Origin: Bosea sp. RAC05 | Lineage (GTDB): Bacteria > Pseudomonadota > Alphaproteobacteria > Rhizobiales > Beijerinckiaceae | Reading direction: 5' to 3' | Assembly (NCBI RefSeq): GCF_001713455.1 | Contig: NZ_CP016463.1 | Location: 62,001-126,000, forward strand | DNA length: 64,000 bases | In this document: piece by piece, positions 26,003 through 35,613 of the stretch | How positions within the stretch are numbered: position 1 is the stretch's first letter | How the letters are laid out: each line of letters starts with the position of its first letter | Translations under genes and position numbers: made by a program | Notes under the pieces: model-generated | Seen by the model: the letters and a program-made list of their open reading frames with translations, nothing else | Database searches by the model: none | What the model was told of the DNA's origin: nothing

Positions 26003-26776
26003 CTACCTCAGCGGCTCCAATAGCATCATCCCAAAGCCGAAGGACCGATGGCGCCCGACTCCCCGCGCGAGCACGGAGGGAAATGCGGCGGGATCCACGA
26101 CCTTGATAACGCCGGCGATGCCGACGTCGGGACCGCCACCAGACTGTCCGTGGACCCGCAGTGTTCTGCTCTGATCACGGCGCACGATGGCGCTCCTACG
26201 CCGCGACGTGAGCTTGAGCGCTTCGGGTTCGTGATCGGCGCCGAGGTCAGAGAGCCTGTCACGTAGCCACTGCCCGTAGACCGTCTCCGGCGGAATGTCT
26301 GACCCTGTGCCCTGTTCACGGGCAACGAGCATGGCGTGCTGGAGGACGTCGATCTCGATGCGCTGGCCTCGATCGCCGCGCTTGACCATCTGGCCTTCGC
26401 CATCCAGCACGATGCTGCTGCGAACCGTAGGGCGAACGCGAATCTGGAAGCCGAAGCGCTGACCAGCCCGGTACTCCACCGGCATGCGCTTCACGGCGAG
26501 TTCGTCCAGCCCGAGCGCTGCCGATACGAGCGGATCTGCGAACTGGCTCGCGTCGACAAGCTCGGCTTTGTCGGCGGCCGTGTACCCCACGAGGTAAGGG
26601 GCACGCCCATCTGGCTCGACGAGGCGCCAGGGCTTCGGTGCAGCTGCGCCGAAGGCAGCCGCCAGAAGCGAGTGCCAGAGATAGCCCTGGTCGTCAGCGG
26701 TTCGGAGCAGGTTGTTCGCGGCGCCCCAGACAGCGGCCTGCCTGACGTCCGGATTCAGGCGGATCATGTGCAGCAT
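26003..26776 (-). CDS. cas6e: Cas6e (CasE) crRNA-processing endoribonuclease
   Basis: The 257-aa protein starts MLHMIRLNPD and ends with the glycine-rich RAMP loop GRHRSFGFGMMLL, both typical of Cas6e. It cuts the repeat hairpin to give mature crRNAs and stays in Cascade. The ATG at 26776 shares a base with the cas5 stop (TGATG), so the longer frame to 26848 is rejected. Confidence 0.95.
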   Translation of the reverse strand: MLHMIRLNPDVRQAAVWGAANNLLRTADDQGYLWHSLLAAAFGAAAPKPWRLVEPDGRAPYLVGYTAADKAELVDASQFADPLVSAALGLDELAVKRMPVEYRAGQRFGFQIRVRPTVRSSIVLDGEGQMVKRGDRGQRIEIDVLQHAMLVAREQGTGSDIPPETVYGQWLRDRLSDLGADHEPEALKLTSRRRSAIVRRDQSRTLRVHGQSGGGPDVGIAGVIKVVDPAAFPSVLARGVGRHRSFGFGMMLLEPLR

Positions 26777-27486
26777 CACGGAGACACCTTGGCTGGGATC
26801 GAAACGATGGCGCGCCGCTGCTGCCCGGAATGGATGCCGGCGACCCAATCGCGATGACCGGTGAGGCGCACGACTTCGACTCGGTCGAGACCTTCAGCCT
26901 CATGCTCGGGGAGCACAAAACGAAATGAGGACGCCGCTTGCGCCAGGGGTGCCTGGTCGAAGGAAGCCAGAAGCGTCGGCGCCTCGACGACGCCGATCAG
27001 CAGTGGCGCAGACGGGACGCACGGCTTGCGGCCGATGAAGATTGGACGCGCGGGCTGGCGCAGCGCGTCTGCCACTTCGTCGACAGTTGGAGCCTCATCG
27101 GCGTCCGACAGCGCAATCGACACCACCAGGGATGCATCCGCGAGGTAGTGACGATAGCGGATGTGCGGGCTCTCATATGTCCCGCCGCCGCCGCGACGGC
27201 CTTCCGGCACCCCGTGCGTCGTCCAGCCGGTATCTGCCTTGGCGAGCTGCGCGGTCTGGAAGTCCCGCAGCTCCGATCCAGGACGATCAAGCCGAACCGC
27301 GAAGGTCATCCTGTCCTGCAGGCGCTGATGCCGCTCGGCTTCGGTCCGGTCATAGCCCAAGGCATTGGCCAGCAATCCCGTCAGCATCGAAGCGTCAGGA
27401 TGAGCCCGGGTGGGCCCATTCTGATCGATCGCTTCCCGACCGAAAGCCATCAACGGCGATTCAAGTCTGATGAGCAAAGCCAGCAT
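26776..27486 (-). CDS. cas5e: Cas5e (CasD), Cascade subunit
   Basis: The 236-aa protein begins LLIRLESPLMAFG, the RAMP start typical of Cas5e, and contains the glycine-rich RRGGGGTYESP loop and an FIGRKPCVPS segment. It caps the 5' handle of the crRNA. It lies 2 bp after cas7 and is coupled to cas6e. Confidence 0.96.
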   Translation of the reverse strand: MLALLIRLESPLMAFGREAIDQNGPTRAHPDASMLTGLLANALGYDRTEAERHQRLQDRMTFAVRLDRPGSELRDFQTAQLAKADTGWTTHGVPEGRRGGGGTYESPHIRYRHYLADASLVVSIALSDADEAPTVDEVADALRQPARPIFIGRKPCVPSAPLLIGVVEAPTLLASFDQAPLAQAASSFRFVLPEHEAEGLDRVEVVRLTGHRDWVAGIHSGQQRRAIVSIPAKVSP

Positions 27487-27488
27487 GT

Positions 27489-28610
27489 TCAGGCGGACGC
27501 CATGGCGCTGGCGAACTTGCCGAGCCCATCGAGACCGATGCGACTGGAGTTCGGTACCTCGATTGGCTGCAGGCTGAGATGGTGGCGCTTCTCATGAGCA
27601 CCGTATGCCTCGTCGACCGACGACAGGTGAGCAGCGAGCGCCGCGGCGGCTGCCTCGCTGCGGGCTGCGGTGGGCTGGCGGAACGCATTCGCCAGCGTGC
27701 GGGGCTGGCGGCTGCCGGCTTCAACGACCAGAGCTTCCGCGAATGCGTAGGGTGCTGTGCCGCCCTTCTTGGCGCCGGGAGAGACCGTTGCGATCAGGTG
27801 GACGAGATGCTCGCAGACTTTGCCTGCGAGAGCACCGTCGCCGCCGAGGTTGCTCTTCAGGAGAGCCAGGTCGACCACGACGTAGCCGTAGAAGAGGCCA
27901 GCTGTGAGCTCGGTGTCGAAGATGCCACCTGCGCCGGATTCGCCGGCGTCACGGGCCAGGTCATCGACGACTGTGAAGTAGTCTGACTCGCCCTGCTCGG
28001 CGTGAACAGTCAGTGCGTGCGCGACATGGATGGCCGCATCCGTATTCGCAGCCCGGTCCGACGTGACCATGCGGCCGAAAAGCGCCGATTCCAGACCGGC
28101 TTCGAGGACGCCGTTCTTGCGCATTGATGACAGGTTCGCCTTCTCCTCCTTGAAGGCAGTCTTCACAGCCTCGCCGGCTGACTTCGCGTCGGCAGCTGCA
28201 GCCGCGATCTCGCTGACCTTCGAAATCAGGTAGCGGATCTCGGGCTCGCCCAGCAGGAGCGCCTGGCGCTTCGAGACGTCCTCGGCCTTGTCGCCGTACA
28301 GCGCCTGCGCCAAGGCCAGAACGACTGCCTTGCGGATCTCGTCAGTCGCGACTCCCTCAGCTTCGAGCGCCGGCAGGACGCGGTATTCGGGAACCTCGCG
28401 GGAGCGCACGGCCATCTCGGGGCCGATCTGATTCAGCGCCCAGTCGTCCTCGACTGTCCGCCAATGCCTCTTCAGGCACTGCGATGAGATGCGCGTGCGA
28501 ACCGCATCGCCGAAAGGCAGGCGCTTGGCCAGGCCCGAGTCATCGCGATTGATGAGCGTGCCAGGGTACGAGGCGAGCCAGTGGATCTGCAGAAAACGGG
28601 GAGCGGTCAT
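27489..28610 (-). CDS. cas7e: Cas7e (CasC), Cascade backbone subunit
   Basis: The 373-aa product starts MTAPRFLQIHWLASYPGTLIN, the conserved Cas7e opening, and contains RISSQCLKRHWR near residue 40. Six copies coat the crRNA spacer in Cascade. I chose the ATG at 28610, which has AAGGA 6 bp upstream, over the in-frame TTG at 28616. Confidence 0.96.
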   Translation of the reverse strand: MTAPRFLQIHWLASYPGTLINRDDSGLAKRLPFGDAVRTRISSQCLKRHWRTVEDDWALNQIGPEMAVRSREVPEYRVLPALEAEGVATDEIRKAVVLALAQALYGDKAEDVSKRQALLLGEPEIRYLISKVSEIAAAAADAKSAGEAVKTAFKEEKANLSSMRKNGVLEAGLESALFGRMVTSDRAANTDAAIHVAHALTVHAEQGESDYFTVVDDLARDAGESGAGGIFDTELTAGLFYGYVVVDLALLKSNLGGDGALAGKVCEHLVHLIATVSPGAKKGGTAPYAFAEALVVEAGSRQPRTLANAFRQPTAARSEAAAAALAAHLSSVDEAYGAHEKRHHLSLQPIEVPNSSRIGLDGLGKFASAMASA

Positions 28611-28636
28611 GATCAATCCTTGAGGTCGAATGAGGG

Positions 28637-29203
28637 TCAGTGGGCGGATGAGCGCTGGAAATCCCGCGCCACCCTGATGCGGGTCGCCTCGGCCTCCCGC
28701 TCGTGGTCCGGTCTGCTGTCGAGCAGAAGAAGGCGTCCGAAATCCCGATACGGGAGCGGAGATCCAGCGGTGACGACGCGCTTGGCTGTTCTGCGAGCCA
28801 GGGCAGCGAATGTAGCGCCTCGGGCGCTGAGCAGCATGGCGAGCCGCTGCTCAGACAGTCCGACCTCGCCCAGGATCGAGCCCATGCCTTTCGGGCTCAG
28901 CGCGTCAGGGCGATCAGCCATGATCTGAACGACGGTCGCGAACCGCCGCACCATGTCCATCTCACCTCCGGGTTCGTCCGCAGCTGCACCGCGGGTTCGG
29001 AAGAGATGATCGGGCACATGCTTTGCGATGAGCGCATGGAAAGCCGGATCGACGGGTGCGGAAACGTCAAGTCGGCGAAGGTTCGCGATCTGACCCGTAG
29101 CCTTCTGACGGACGAGCGTGCCGAGATGACCGGCAATAGCGTCCAGAACCTCGGTGAGAGATCCAGAGCGTGAGTCCGGCCTAGTCGTATCTGTCGTCGT
29201 CAT
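28637..29203 (-). CDS. cse2: Cse2 (Cas11e, CasB), Cascade small subunit
   Basis: A 188-aa helical, basic protein between cse1 and cas7. It has the usual Cse2 length and the ANLRRLDVSAPVDPAF-type segment near its N-terminus. It starts on an ATGA overlap with cse1, so the long upstream frame to 29425 is rejected. Confidence 0.93.
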   Translation of the reverse strand: MTTTDTTRPDSRSGSLTEVLDAIAGHLGTLVRQKATGQIANLRRLDVSAPVDPAFHALIAKHVPDHLFRTRGAAADEPGGEMDMVRRFATVVQIMADRPDALSPKGMGSILGEVGLSEQRLAMLLSARGATFAALARRTAKRVVTAGSPLPYRDFGRLLLLDSRPDHEREAEATRIRVARDFQRSSAH

Positions 29204-30744
29204 GCTGCGTCCTTGAGTTCTTCGAAATGCTTCCTCAGGCTCGCCTCGAGGACCGACTGAGCCGCACCCGAGCTGAAGTATTTCCGCACTCCAAGTCGCG
29301 GCGTAGTGGCCAGAGCTGCAGCCAGCTGAGCCTTGGCGAAGGCTGAAAGCTCTTTGATCCAGCGCGTCCGGATATCGCGGACAGTCTCGGCATCGCCGTC
29401 GGCACCGATGTGCTCGAACGTCCATTCGAAGAAGACCGCGTCGACGGCGCTGTCGAAGCCATCGAGGAAAGGCTGTGATCTGGCTTCCGTTGCCGAGTGT
29501 CTGAAGTCGAGGCTTTCAGGCGCGTTCTGGAAAAGACACAGCAGGGCCGGATACAGCGCCTTACGCCGCACGGCGGCCGCGTCTTCGACGCCCTGCCGGG
29601 CTGCAACCGCGAATGCATCAGTGCGCCTGGCAAGCCGAAGGGCGATCCCTGGTGGCACCGGGATCCGGCGCTCGTGGAAGCCGTCAGTCCCGCCTTGACC
29701 GCGCACAGTCGCGCAGAAGTGCAGGCTCAGCCCCGACTGGCCGTCGGAAGCCACCCATCGTTGCATCGGTGATGGCCGATACATGGAGGCATCCAGCAGC
29801 ATGGTGACCCGCTTGTAGTCAAAGCCCGAAGCGTCGACCGTCAGGACCTTCGCAGGTGCCTTCCGCTGATCAATCGGTGCCCAGGGATCGCCCGAAATGC
29901 CGCCAAGCAGCTTATCAGTGCGAACCCGTGCAGCGGATGAGGATCCGCGGCGGGCGATGATGCCGCGCGGCGTCTCGACCAAGCGGACACGGCGGCAAAC
30001 CTCGATGAAATACGGATGCAAATCGACGAGTTGCAGCTGCGATTTCCCATCCCATGGAATGGTCCAAAGAAGCGCGCTGGACGACTCTGGCTTGAAACCA
30101 AATTCGGCAGACACATCGCCGGCAATGTCGATCATTCGCTCGACGTCACGCTTGAAGCGTGCGCCAATTCCGCCGTCGGGCACGACACCGACCAGCGGTC
30201 TCGATGCGAAGCCGCCGTTCATGCGGGCAACGCCGTAGTTGCCAGCACCCAAGAAGCCTTCGAGCGTCTGAAGGGTGATCAGAGACCACGCCCAGTGCTC
30301 CATCCGACAGATCGAGAGGCGCGATGCTTTGATGTCATGATTTTTCGACGTGACAAGCATATCGAGCACGTCGGGAGTGGTTTCCGTCTCCTTCAGTGCG
30401 GCGATGGAGTTCTCGGGAATCGCCGGCTGCATGAAGGCGGGTTTCGTGAGATCGGCCACCACCATTTCCCACGCGGTCTCGCCGCCATCGCCAGTCAATG
30501 CGAGCAGCAAGTGCCGCCAGACATCCTCGGAGACAGGAAGATCACCCTCGGCCTTCTGACCAGCGATCGCTCCGAGCTGGCAGAGAAAGGAATGCGAGGC
30601 CTGCCTCTGGTGCGGTCTCACAGACGGAAGATCGACAACATCGTCCTTGACGAGAGCGGTCAGCAAGCCAGGCAGAGTCAGCTCGCAATCGCCACCCGTC
30701 AGCGAGACCCGAAAGATCGGATCCGTCAGGAGCGAATGAGGCAT
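29200..30744 (-). CDS. cas8e: Cse1 (Cas8e, CasA), Cascade large subunit
   Basis: The 514-aa product has the typical Cse1 start (LLTDPIFRV) and length. It recognises the PAM and recruits Cas3. The ATG at 30744 has GGAG 7 bp upstream; the TTG at 30756 overlaps that ribosome site. A 90-bp AT-richer gap separates it from cas3, so cse1-cas2 could have its own promoter as in other I-E loci. Confidence 0.95.
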   Translation of the reverse strand: MPHSLLTDPIFRVSLTGGDCELTLPGLLTALVKDDVVDLPSVRPHQRQASHSFLCQLGAIAGQKAEGDLPVSEDVWRHLLLALTGDGGETAWEMVVADLTKPAFMQPAIPENSIAALKETETTPDVLDMLVTSKNHDIKASRLSICRMEHWAWSLITLQTLEGFLGAGNYGVARMNGGFASRPLVGVVPDGGIGARFKRDVERMIDIAGDVSAEFGFKPESSSALLWTIPWDGKSQLQLVDLHPYFIEVCRRVRLVETPRGIIARRGSSSAARVRTDKLLGGISGDPWAPIDQRKAPAKVLTVDASGFDYKRVTMLLDASMYRPSPMQRWVASDGQSGLSLHFCATVRGQGGTDGFHERRIPVPPGIALRLARRTDAFAVAARQGVEDAAAVRRKALYPALLCLFQNAPESLDFRHSATEARSQPFLDGFDSAVDAVFFEWTFEHIGADGDAETVRDIRTRWIKELSAFAKAQLAAALATTPRLGVRKYFSSGAAQSVLEASLRKHFEELKDAA

Positions 30745-30834
30745 GCAATACTCCAAGGCTTATGCAGATGCTTATATGGATCAGCCTTTCATTCCTAAAC
30801 GATGTCGTCAACAATCCTTCTTGTGGAATTCGAC

Positions 30835-33432
30835 TTATTTTTCCGGACGGACACCCATGGCATCGTAGACGAATCGTGACGATCCAAATTGGAAAGAGAA
30901 CCCGTCGGTAGAGCGCCGGATTTCTGTCGGAACAGGCTCATCCAGACCGTTCAAGCCTCGCATCCAGAAATGAGGGATAGCGATTGAGCTCACAGGCGAG
31001 CCGAATGGCCCGGGAAGCCTTTCGGGGAACTGAACGAGGAGATCCTTTTCACCCAGCCGGGTTGATAAGGGGTCATCACTCATGACAACCGCCTGATCAT
31101 CGAAGGCCGAATCGAATGGCAGATGCGCGTACCCAGCCTGCAACTTGTAAGCAGCGCCGCGGCCGGTGACTATCGCGTCTGATTCCTCCCAGCCGCCGGA
31201 TGGATCGAGCCGGTCAAGAAGACTGGCTCTTGCCTCGGGATGGGTGGCCAGTTCGACAAGAAGCCGATTCATTATCGGGATTTCCCAGGACGGGTAATCC
31301 ACGATCGCCTGTCGCGTCGCTTCGACCGCCAGAACGTCAGAATACGGATAGGGCGTCGATTGCCCGTTGCTCTGGAATAACCCGATGCCATGCTCGCCAC
31401 GATGATACAGGCCTGCGAGGTCATTCGGCGCCATGACAACAGCGCGAGGGGCCTCGAAGCCAGCGGGTCGACGGCCTCGATCGTGCCGATGAAGTCGGCC
31501 TAGCCGCTGGAGAAGCACGTCGGCAGGGCAGATGTCCGAAATCAGCAGGTCCGCATCGATATCGAGGCTCTGCTCCAGCGTTTGCGTCCCTATCACAATC
31601 GTTCCGCCCGCTGGCCGCTTTAGCCCGATTGCTCCTTCGACAGCACGATCAAGTGCTCGACGGTCCTCCCTGGCAAATCGCCCGTGATGAAGGGTCGCAA
31701 CGCCTCCGCATTTGAACAGCAGGTCTTGGGCGCCCGCGAGTTTGCACTCTTCGAGCACCTTGATCGCATCGCGACGCAGGTTGCGGATGACAAGAACCTT
31801 GGCGCCGAGGCCGGCGGCCTTGATTGCGATCCCGGCAACTGCAGCCGGATCCCCGATCCGTGTGTCGAGTTGAATCGCGATTGTTCGGTCTCTGCCGTTG
31901 CCAGGCTGCGCCAAAGGATCGGGACAAGCGTTGCTCGACAGAGCTGGGTAGGGAGCAGCAACAGCTTGTTCGAAAGGCACCGATCTGCGTGGTGTGCCCA
32001 ATAGGCTGTCGCGTGCATTGGAGCCCAGAGTGGCCGACAGCAGGAGCGCGTGACCTCCGGCGCGCCGATGAAATGCAAGGAGATTGCCCAAAAGCGACGC
32101 CATATAGGCATCTGAAGCGTGAACTTCGTCGACGACCAGAAGGAGGCGAGCCAGAGCTGACAACCGCAGGTGTGCGTGTTTGGCGTTGAGAGACGCCAGC
32201 AGGACCTGGTCGATGGTACCGACGGCGATGGTGCCGGCTAGATAACGCTTCGGTCCCTCGGATGCCCACATGCTCGCCGAACGCATATCGGCGGGAGATT
32301 CCGTCAGGTCAGGCGATCCGCACAGCTCCGTACCGGTCTGCTGATCATTTGTGGGCGCCACCATACCCGGAACTGCCATCGTCACCGCGGGCCGGTATGC
32401 CGGATCTGGGAACAGGGTCTCGACTGCCTTTGAGACGCGCTCATGCAGACTGGTCGCAGCGACACGCGTGGGCAGCGCAAAGTATAACCCGTCGACCTCT
32501 CCGGCTTCAAACAGTCGGGCAAAACGCCAAAGCGCGGCCTCTGTTTTTCCCGAACCGGTCTCGGATTCCAATACGACGACATTGCCTTCGAATGACCCGG
32601 TTGCCGTCTGAACGTCCCGAGGGGGATGCTCCGACACTGCGGAGAAGGCTAATGGGCGCGACGCCAGGCTAACTCTGGAGGACGAGGGGTCAAAACCGAT
32701 CGCCTGCAGCGCCTTTCTGGCCATGATCCTCGATGAAGCAATACGGTCGGGTTCCCGACCGTTTGCGAAGGGGAAGAATCGCGTGTCTGACCCAAGCCAA
32801 TCAGCGAGCGTGATGTAGCCAAGCAGCCCGTGCCAAAATGCTGGTGCTGTCGGTAAAGGTTCACCGTCCACTTGGAAGGCTTTCGGGTACCATGATCGAA
32901 CGGCATCACCGAGGGGTCTCAGCTGCTGGACAGGGTCGAAGCCTCCGATGCAGCGCCAGTGAGCCAATCGAGACTGATCGAAATCTACAGGAGCGAGCGG
33001 TCGACCATGGTGGGCAAGGACGACGAGCTGAACAGGATCCAGGTGGCCCCATTGCTCCATCTCCGCCCATGGCAGAACGGACGCAAGCCTAGCGCGGATG
33101 TCTTCATCCTGAACAGCGACCCAGGCTTCGCGGCAATGCCCGATCAGAGGTGCACCAACCCTGCTTCTGGCCTGAAAACCCGAGTTCGCCTTGCCGAAAT
33201 CATGCAAGGCGACGTGTGCACACAGCCGATCAATCCAGCATTCTGGGAGCTCGTCACGCCCAGCCAGTTTCGCGATGCGCCGAGACGGGATCGGTAGCGC
33301 CAGGATTGCTTCGAAGCATGCAGCTACATCCGCTGAGTGATCGACGAGGCTATGCCAGGCTTCGATCTCGCCGTCGGGACCATGAGAGAGCTTCGCCCAA
33401 GGACCGTCGGCGCTTGTCCATGAGGCTATCAT
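30835..33432 (-). CDS. cas3: Cas3 HD nuclease-helicase
   Basis: The 865-aa protein has an N-terminal HD nuclease domain (HSADVAACF and LHDFGKAN) and an SF2 helicase: Walker A ETGSGKTEAAL, VVDEVHASD (motif II), and QTLEQSLDIDADLLISD then LLQRLGRLHRH (motifs V-VI). A C-terminal domain of about 150 residues follows. Cas3 nicks and degrades DNA marked by Cascade. All catalytic motifs look intact, so the interference arm appears complete. It is the first gene of the cas operon, next to the trailer end of array 2. Confidence 0.97.
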   Translation of the reverse strand: MIASWTSADGPWAKLSHGPDGEIEAWHSLVDHSADVAACFEAILALPIPSRRIAKLAGRDELPECWIDRLCAHVALHDFGKANSGFQARSRVGAPLIGHCREAWVAVQDEDIRARLASVLPWAEMEQWGHLDPVQLVVLAHHGRPLAPVDFDQSRLAHWRCIGGFDPVQQLRPLGDAVRSWYPKAFQVDGEPLPTAPAFWHGLLGYITLADWLGSDTRFFPFANGREPDRIASSRIMARKALQAIGFDPSSSRVSLASRPLAFSAVSEHPPRDVQTATGSFEGNVVVLESETGSGKTEAALWRFARLFEAGEVDGLYFALPTRVAATSLHERVSKAVETLFPDPAYRPAVTMAVPGMVAPTNDQQTGTELCGSPDLTESPADMRSASMWASEGPKRYLAGTIAVGTIDQVLLASLNAKHAHLRLSALARLLLVVDEVHASDAYMASLLGNLLAFHRRAGGHALLLSATLGSNARDSLLGTPRRSVPFEQAVAAPYPALSSNACPDPLAQPGNGRDRTIAIQLDTRIGDPAAVAGIAIKAAGLGAKVLVIRNLRRDAIKVLEECKLAGAQDLLFKCGGVATLHHGRFAREDRRALDRAVEGAIGLKRPAGGTIVIGTQTLEQSLDIDADLLISDICPADVLLQRLGRLHRHDRGRRPAGFEAPRAVVMAPNDLAGLYHRGEHGIGLFQSNGQSTPYPYSDVLAVEATRQAIVDYPSWEIPIMNRLLVELATHPEARASLLDRLDPSGGWEESDAIVTGRGAAYKLQAGYAHLPFDSAFDDQAVVMSDDPLSTRLGEKDLLVQFPERLPGPFGSPVSSIAIPHFWMRGLNGLDEPVPTEIRRSTDGFSFQFGSSRFVYDAMGVRPEK

Positions 33433-33512
33433 CTCTATCCCGAATCGAAAACACGATCCTTTATGATCGCCAATTACGGGCGCGCGTCATCCTTATTCCG
33501 TATCGATGTGAG

Positions 33513-34577
33513 TCATAATCCCCGCCCGTGCGGGGGAGCTCGACCCGTCAGCGGGACGGCGGTCATGGAGATGGGTCCATCCCCGCGGGTGCGGGGGAGA
33601 CAAGAGCGCCTGATCGTCAGTGATGCGACCCTTCGGCCCATCCCCGCGCGTGCGGGGGTAGCCGATAGCCTCGCGCATCATGTTGGAGGTCACAGCGGTC
33701 CATCCCCGCGCGTGCGGGGGAGCCCGCTCTTCGACCGAAGGATCGGTGATGATGTACGGTCCATCCCCGCGCGTGCGGGGGAGACGAGCGGCGCGAGGCG
33801 ACGTCTTCCGGTCGCGAAGGTCCATCCCCGCGCGTGCGGGGGAGACGACCTCTTGGGGCGGTCGCGACGGCGGGGCTGCGGTCCATCCCCGCGCGTGCGG
33901 GGGAGACTGAAGACCTCGATACGAGCTTCGTCCTCCAGCGGGTCCATCCCCGCGCGTGCGGGGGAGACCGGATTGTCGAGGAGCACCGCCGGGCCGGTCA
34001 GGGTCCATCCCCGCGCGTGCGGGGGAGACACTCATGCTTCTCGGCGCCGCCTTGTACGCCCGGGTCCATCCCCGCGCGTGCGGGGGAGACTTTCGATCGA
34101 GCTCGTCCTCCCGCTCCGTGGCCGGTCCATCCCCGCGCGTGCGGGGGAGACGTCCGAAAATCGAGTGGGATCATTTGAGATCGAGGTCCATCCCCGCGCG
34201 TGCGGGGGAGACAGGACGGAGCCTGCCGCGCCAGGGTGGCTCGCAGGTCCATCCCCGCGCGTGCGGGGGAGACCGCCCACGTCTGAAGACGGTCGTATGC
34301 TATGACGGTCCATCCCCGCGCGTGCGGGGGAGACGAGGCAGCACGGTCTGGCGACCGTCACTCAGGAGGTCCATCCCCGCGCGTGCGGGGGAGACTGAAG
34401 GACGTCCTGTACTACGTCCTCGATGCGGGTCCATCCCCGCGCGTGCGGGGGAGACTCACCCTGAGCCGCCATGACGGCACAGATATCGGGTCCATCCCCG
34501 CGCGTGCGGGGGAGACGTTACCGGAACGGCAGGCACTGGTGATATCTGCGGTCCATCCCCGCGCGTGCGGGGGAGAC
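33513..34577 (-). CRISPR. CRISPR array 2 (type I-E), 18 repeats and 17 spacers
   Basis: Repeats of 28 bp start at 33513, 33574, 33635, 33697, then every 61 bp to 34368, then 34428, 34489 and 34550. Spacers are 32-33 bp. Most repeats end GGGAGAC on the plus strand instead of the GGGAGCC of array 1. The leftmost copies are degenerate, and that at 33635 has a 1-bp insertion, which marks the left as the old end. A leader-like sequence lies to the right. Transcription is therefore on the minus strand, toward cas3. Confidence 0.98.
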
Positions 34578-34640
34578 TCTAGGTGCTAAACCTCGGTGAA
34601 GAATCGACTTTTCAAATAGCAGCCGAATCTAGCTCGTGAT
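34578..34640 (-). promoter_or_regulatory. Leader of CRISPR array 2
   Basis: AT-rich DNA next to the newest repeat. Its first 43 bp align with the array 1 leader (TCTAGGT, TCGGTGAAGA, TTTTCAAATAGC), so both arrays can probably be served by the same Cas1-Cas2. Confidence 0.72.
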
Positions 34641-34671
34641 CAGCGGGCCTGCCAAGGCACATCTAGGCCTC

Positions 34672-35427
34672 TCAGCGCCCCATGCCTGGGGCCTTGGCCG
34701 CCAGCCGGTCATCGACGAGCTGGCCATAGAGTGCCTGGTGACGGGGGTGGACCTCCAGATTGCGGCTGAGCCAGAATTTCTGGCCTTCCGTGTCGGTCTC
34801 CGACCAGGCGTCGAGCATCGATTCCGCCTGGGCCACGACTTCGGGCTTCAGCGCTCCTGAGGGATCCAGCGCCTCGGCCGACTTCATGAACCAGCCGATG
34901 TATTCGTTGAGGCCCAGCCCGATGGCATAGTCGGAGGCCGCGTACTCGCGCTTCAAGGCGATGAAGGCATCCCGCGTCCAGGCGCCCTGCGCGAACTCGG
35001 CTGTATGCTGGAATCGGGTCCACGCGACCTCGTTGAGCTGCTCCGCGTTTCCGGTGATGAGAGCCTCGAAGAACACGTCGTCGGCTTTCGCCAGCGCATC
35101 GATCATCCCATAGGGATAGGAGAATGACGCCGTCTCAGCCGGCCCAGCAGCATCGACCGGAACGAAGACCGCATGCAAGGGCAGCCGAACCACGCTCGTC
35201 AGCGTCTTCGCCAGCTCGACGAAAGCCTCCGACGTGGCGTCGAGATGCTGAACCACCTGCCCGGCGCGTGAGATCGAAAGGTCGGCGACGTAGGGCACCC
35301 ACTCGTCGCACTCCTCGTCATAGACGTTGGTCGTGCGCTTGCCGAACTTCAGGCTCATCCGGCCAGCGATCACCAAATCGTGGGGGGCGAGGCCTTCGGC
35401 TTCGATCATGTCCCTGAGCTGCTGCAT
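34672..35427 (-). CDS. Hypothetical protein, 251 aa
   Basis: The ATG at 35427 has a GGAGGG ribosome site. The protein is soluble with a beta-rich first third and a helical, Trp-containing second half. I recognise no domain. It is a single gene between array 2 and a divergent secreted-protein gene. Confidence 0.72.
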   Translation of the reverse strand: MQQLRDMIEAEGLAPHDLVIAGRMSLKFGKRTTNVYDEECDEWVPYVADLSISRAGQVVQHLDATSEAFVELAKTLTSVVRLPLHAVFVPVDAAGPAETASFSYPYGMIDALAKADDVFFEALITGNAEQLNEVAWTRFQHTAEFAQGAWTRDAFIALKREYAASDYAIGLGLNEYIGWFMKSAEALDPSGALKPEVVAQAESMLDAWSETDTEGQKFWLSRNLEVHPRHQALYGQLVDDRLAAKAPGMGR

Positions 35428-35613
35428 CGATCCCTCCATCTGACGCCAGTGTGATGGAGGTGCTTGAAAGTCAGTAGGTGTCCGCTGTGGCGATCCGGGA
35501 TACCATAGCTAACGCACCGTTTATTTGATCCGGATGCTTGCCTCACCATCCTTAAAGGATACTCGATCGGATCCATTTATCCAGGCAGGACACAGTTCTG
35601 TCAGGAAGTCAGA

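Noticed and set aside
33463..34589. Similar repetitive open frames of up to 280 aa
   Set aside because: They translate CRISPR array 2; the periodic peptide comes from the repeats.
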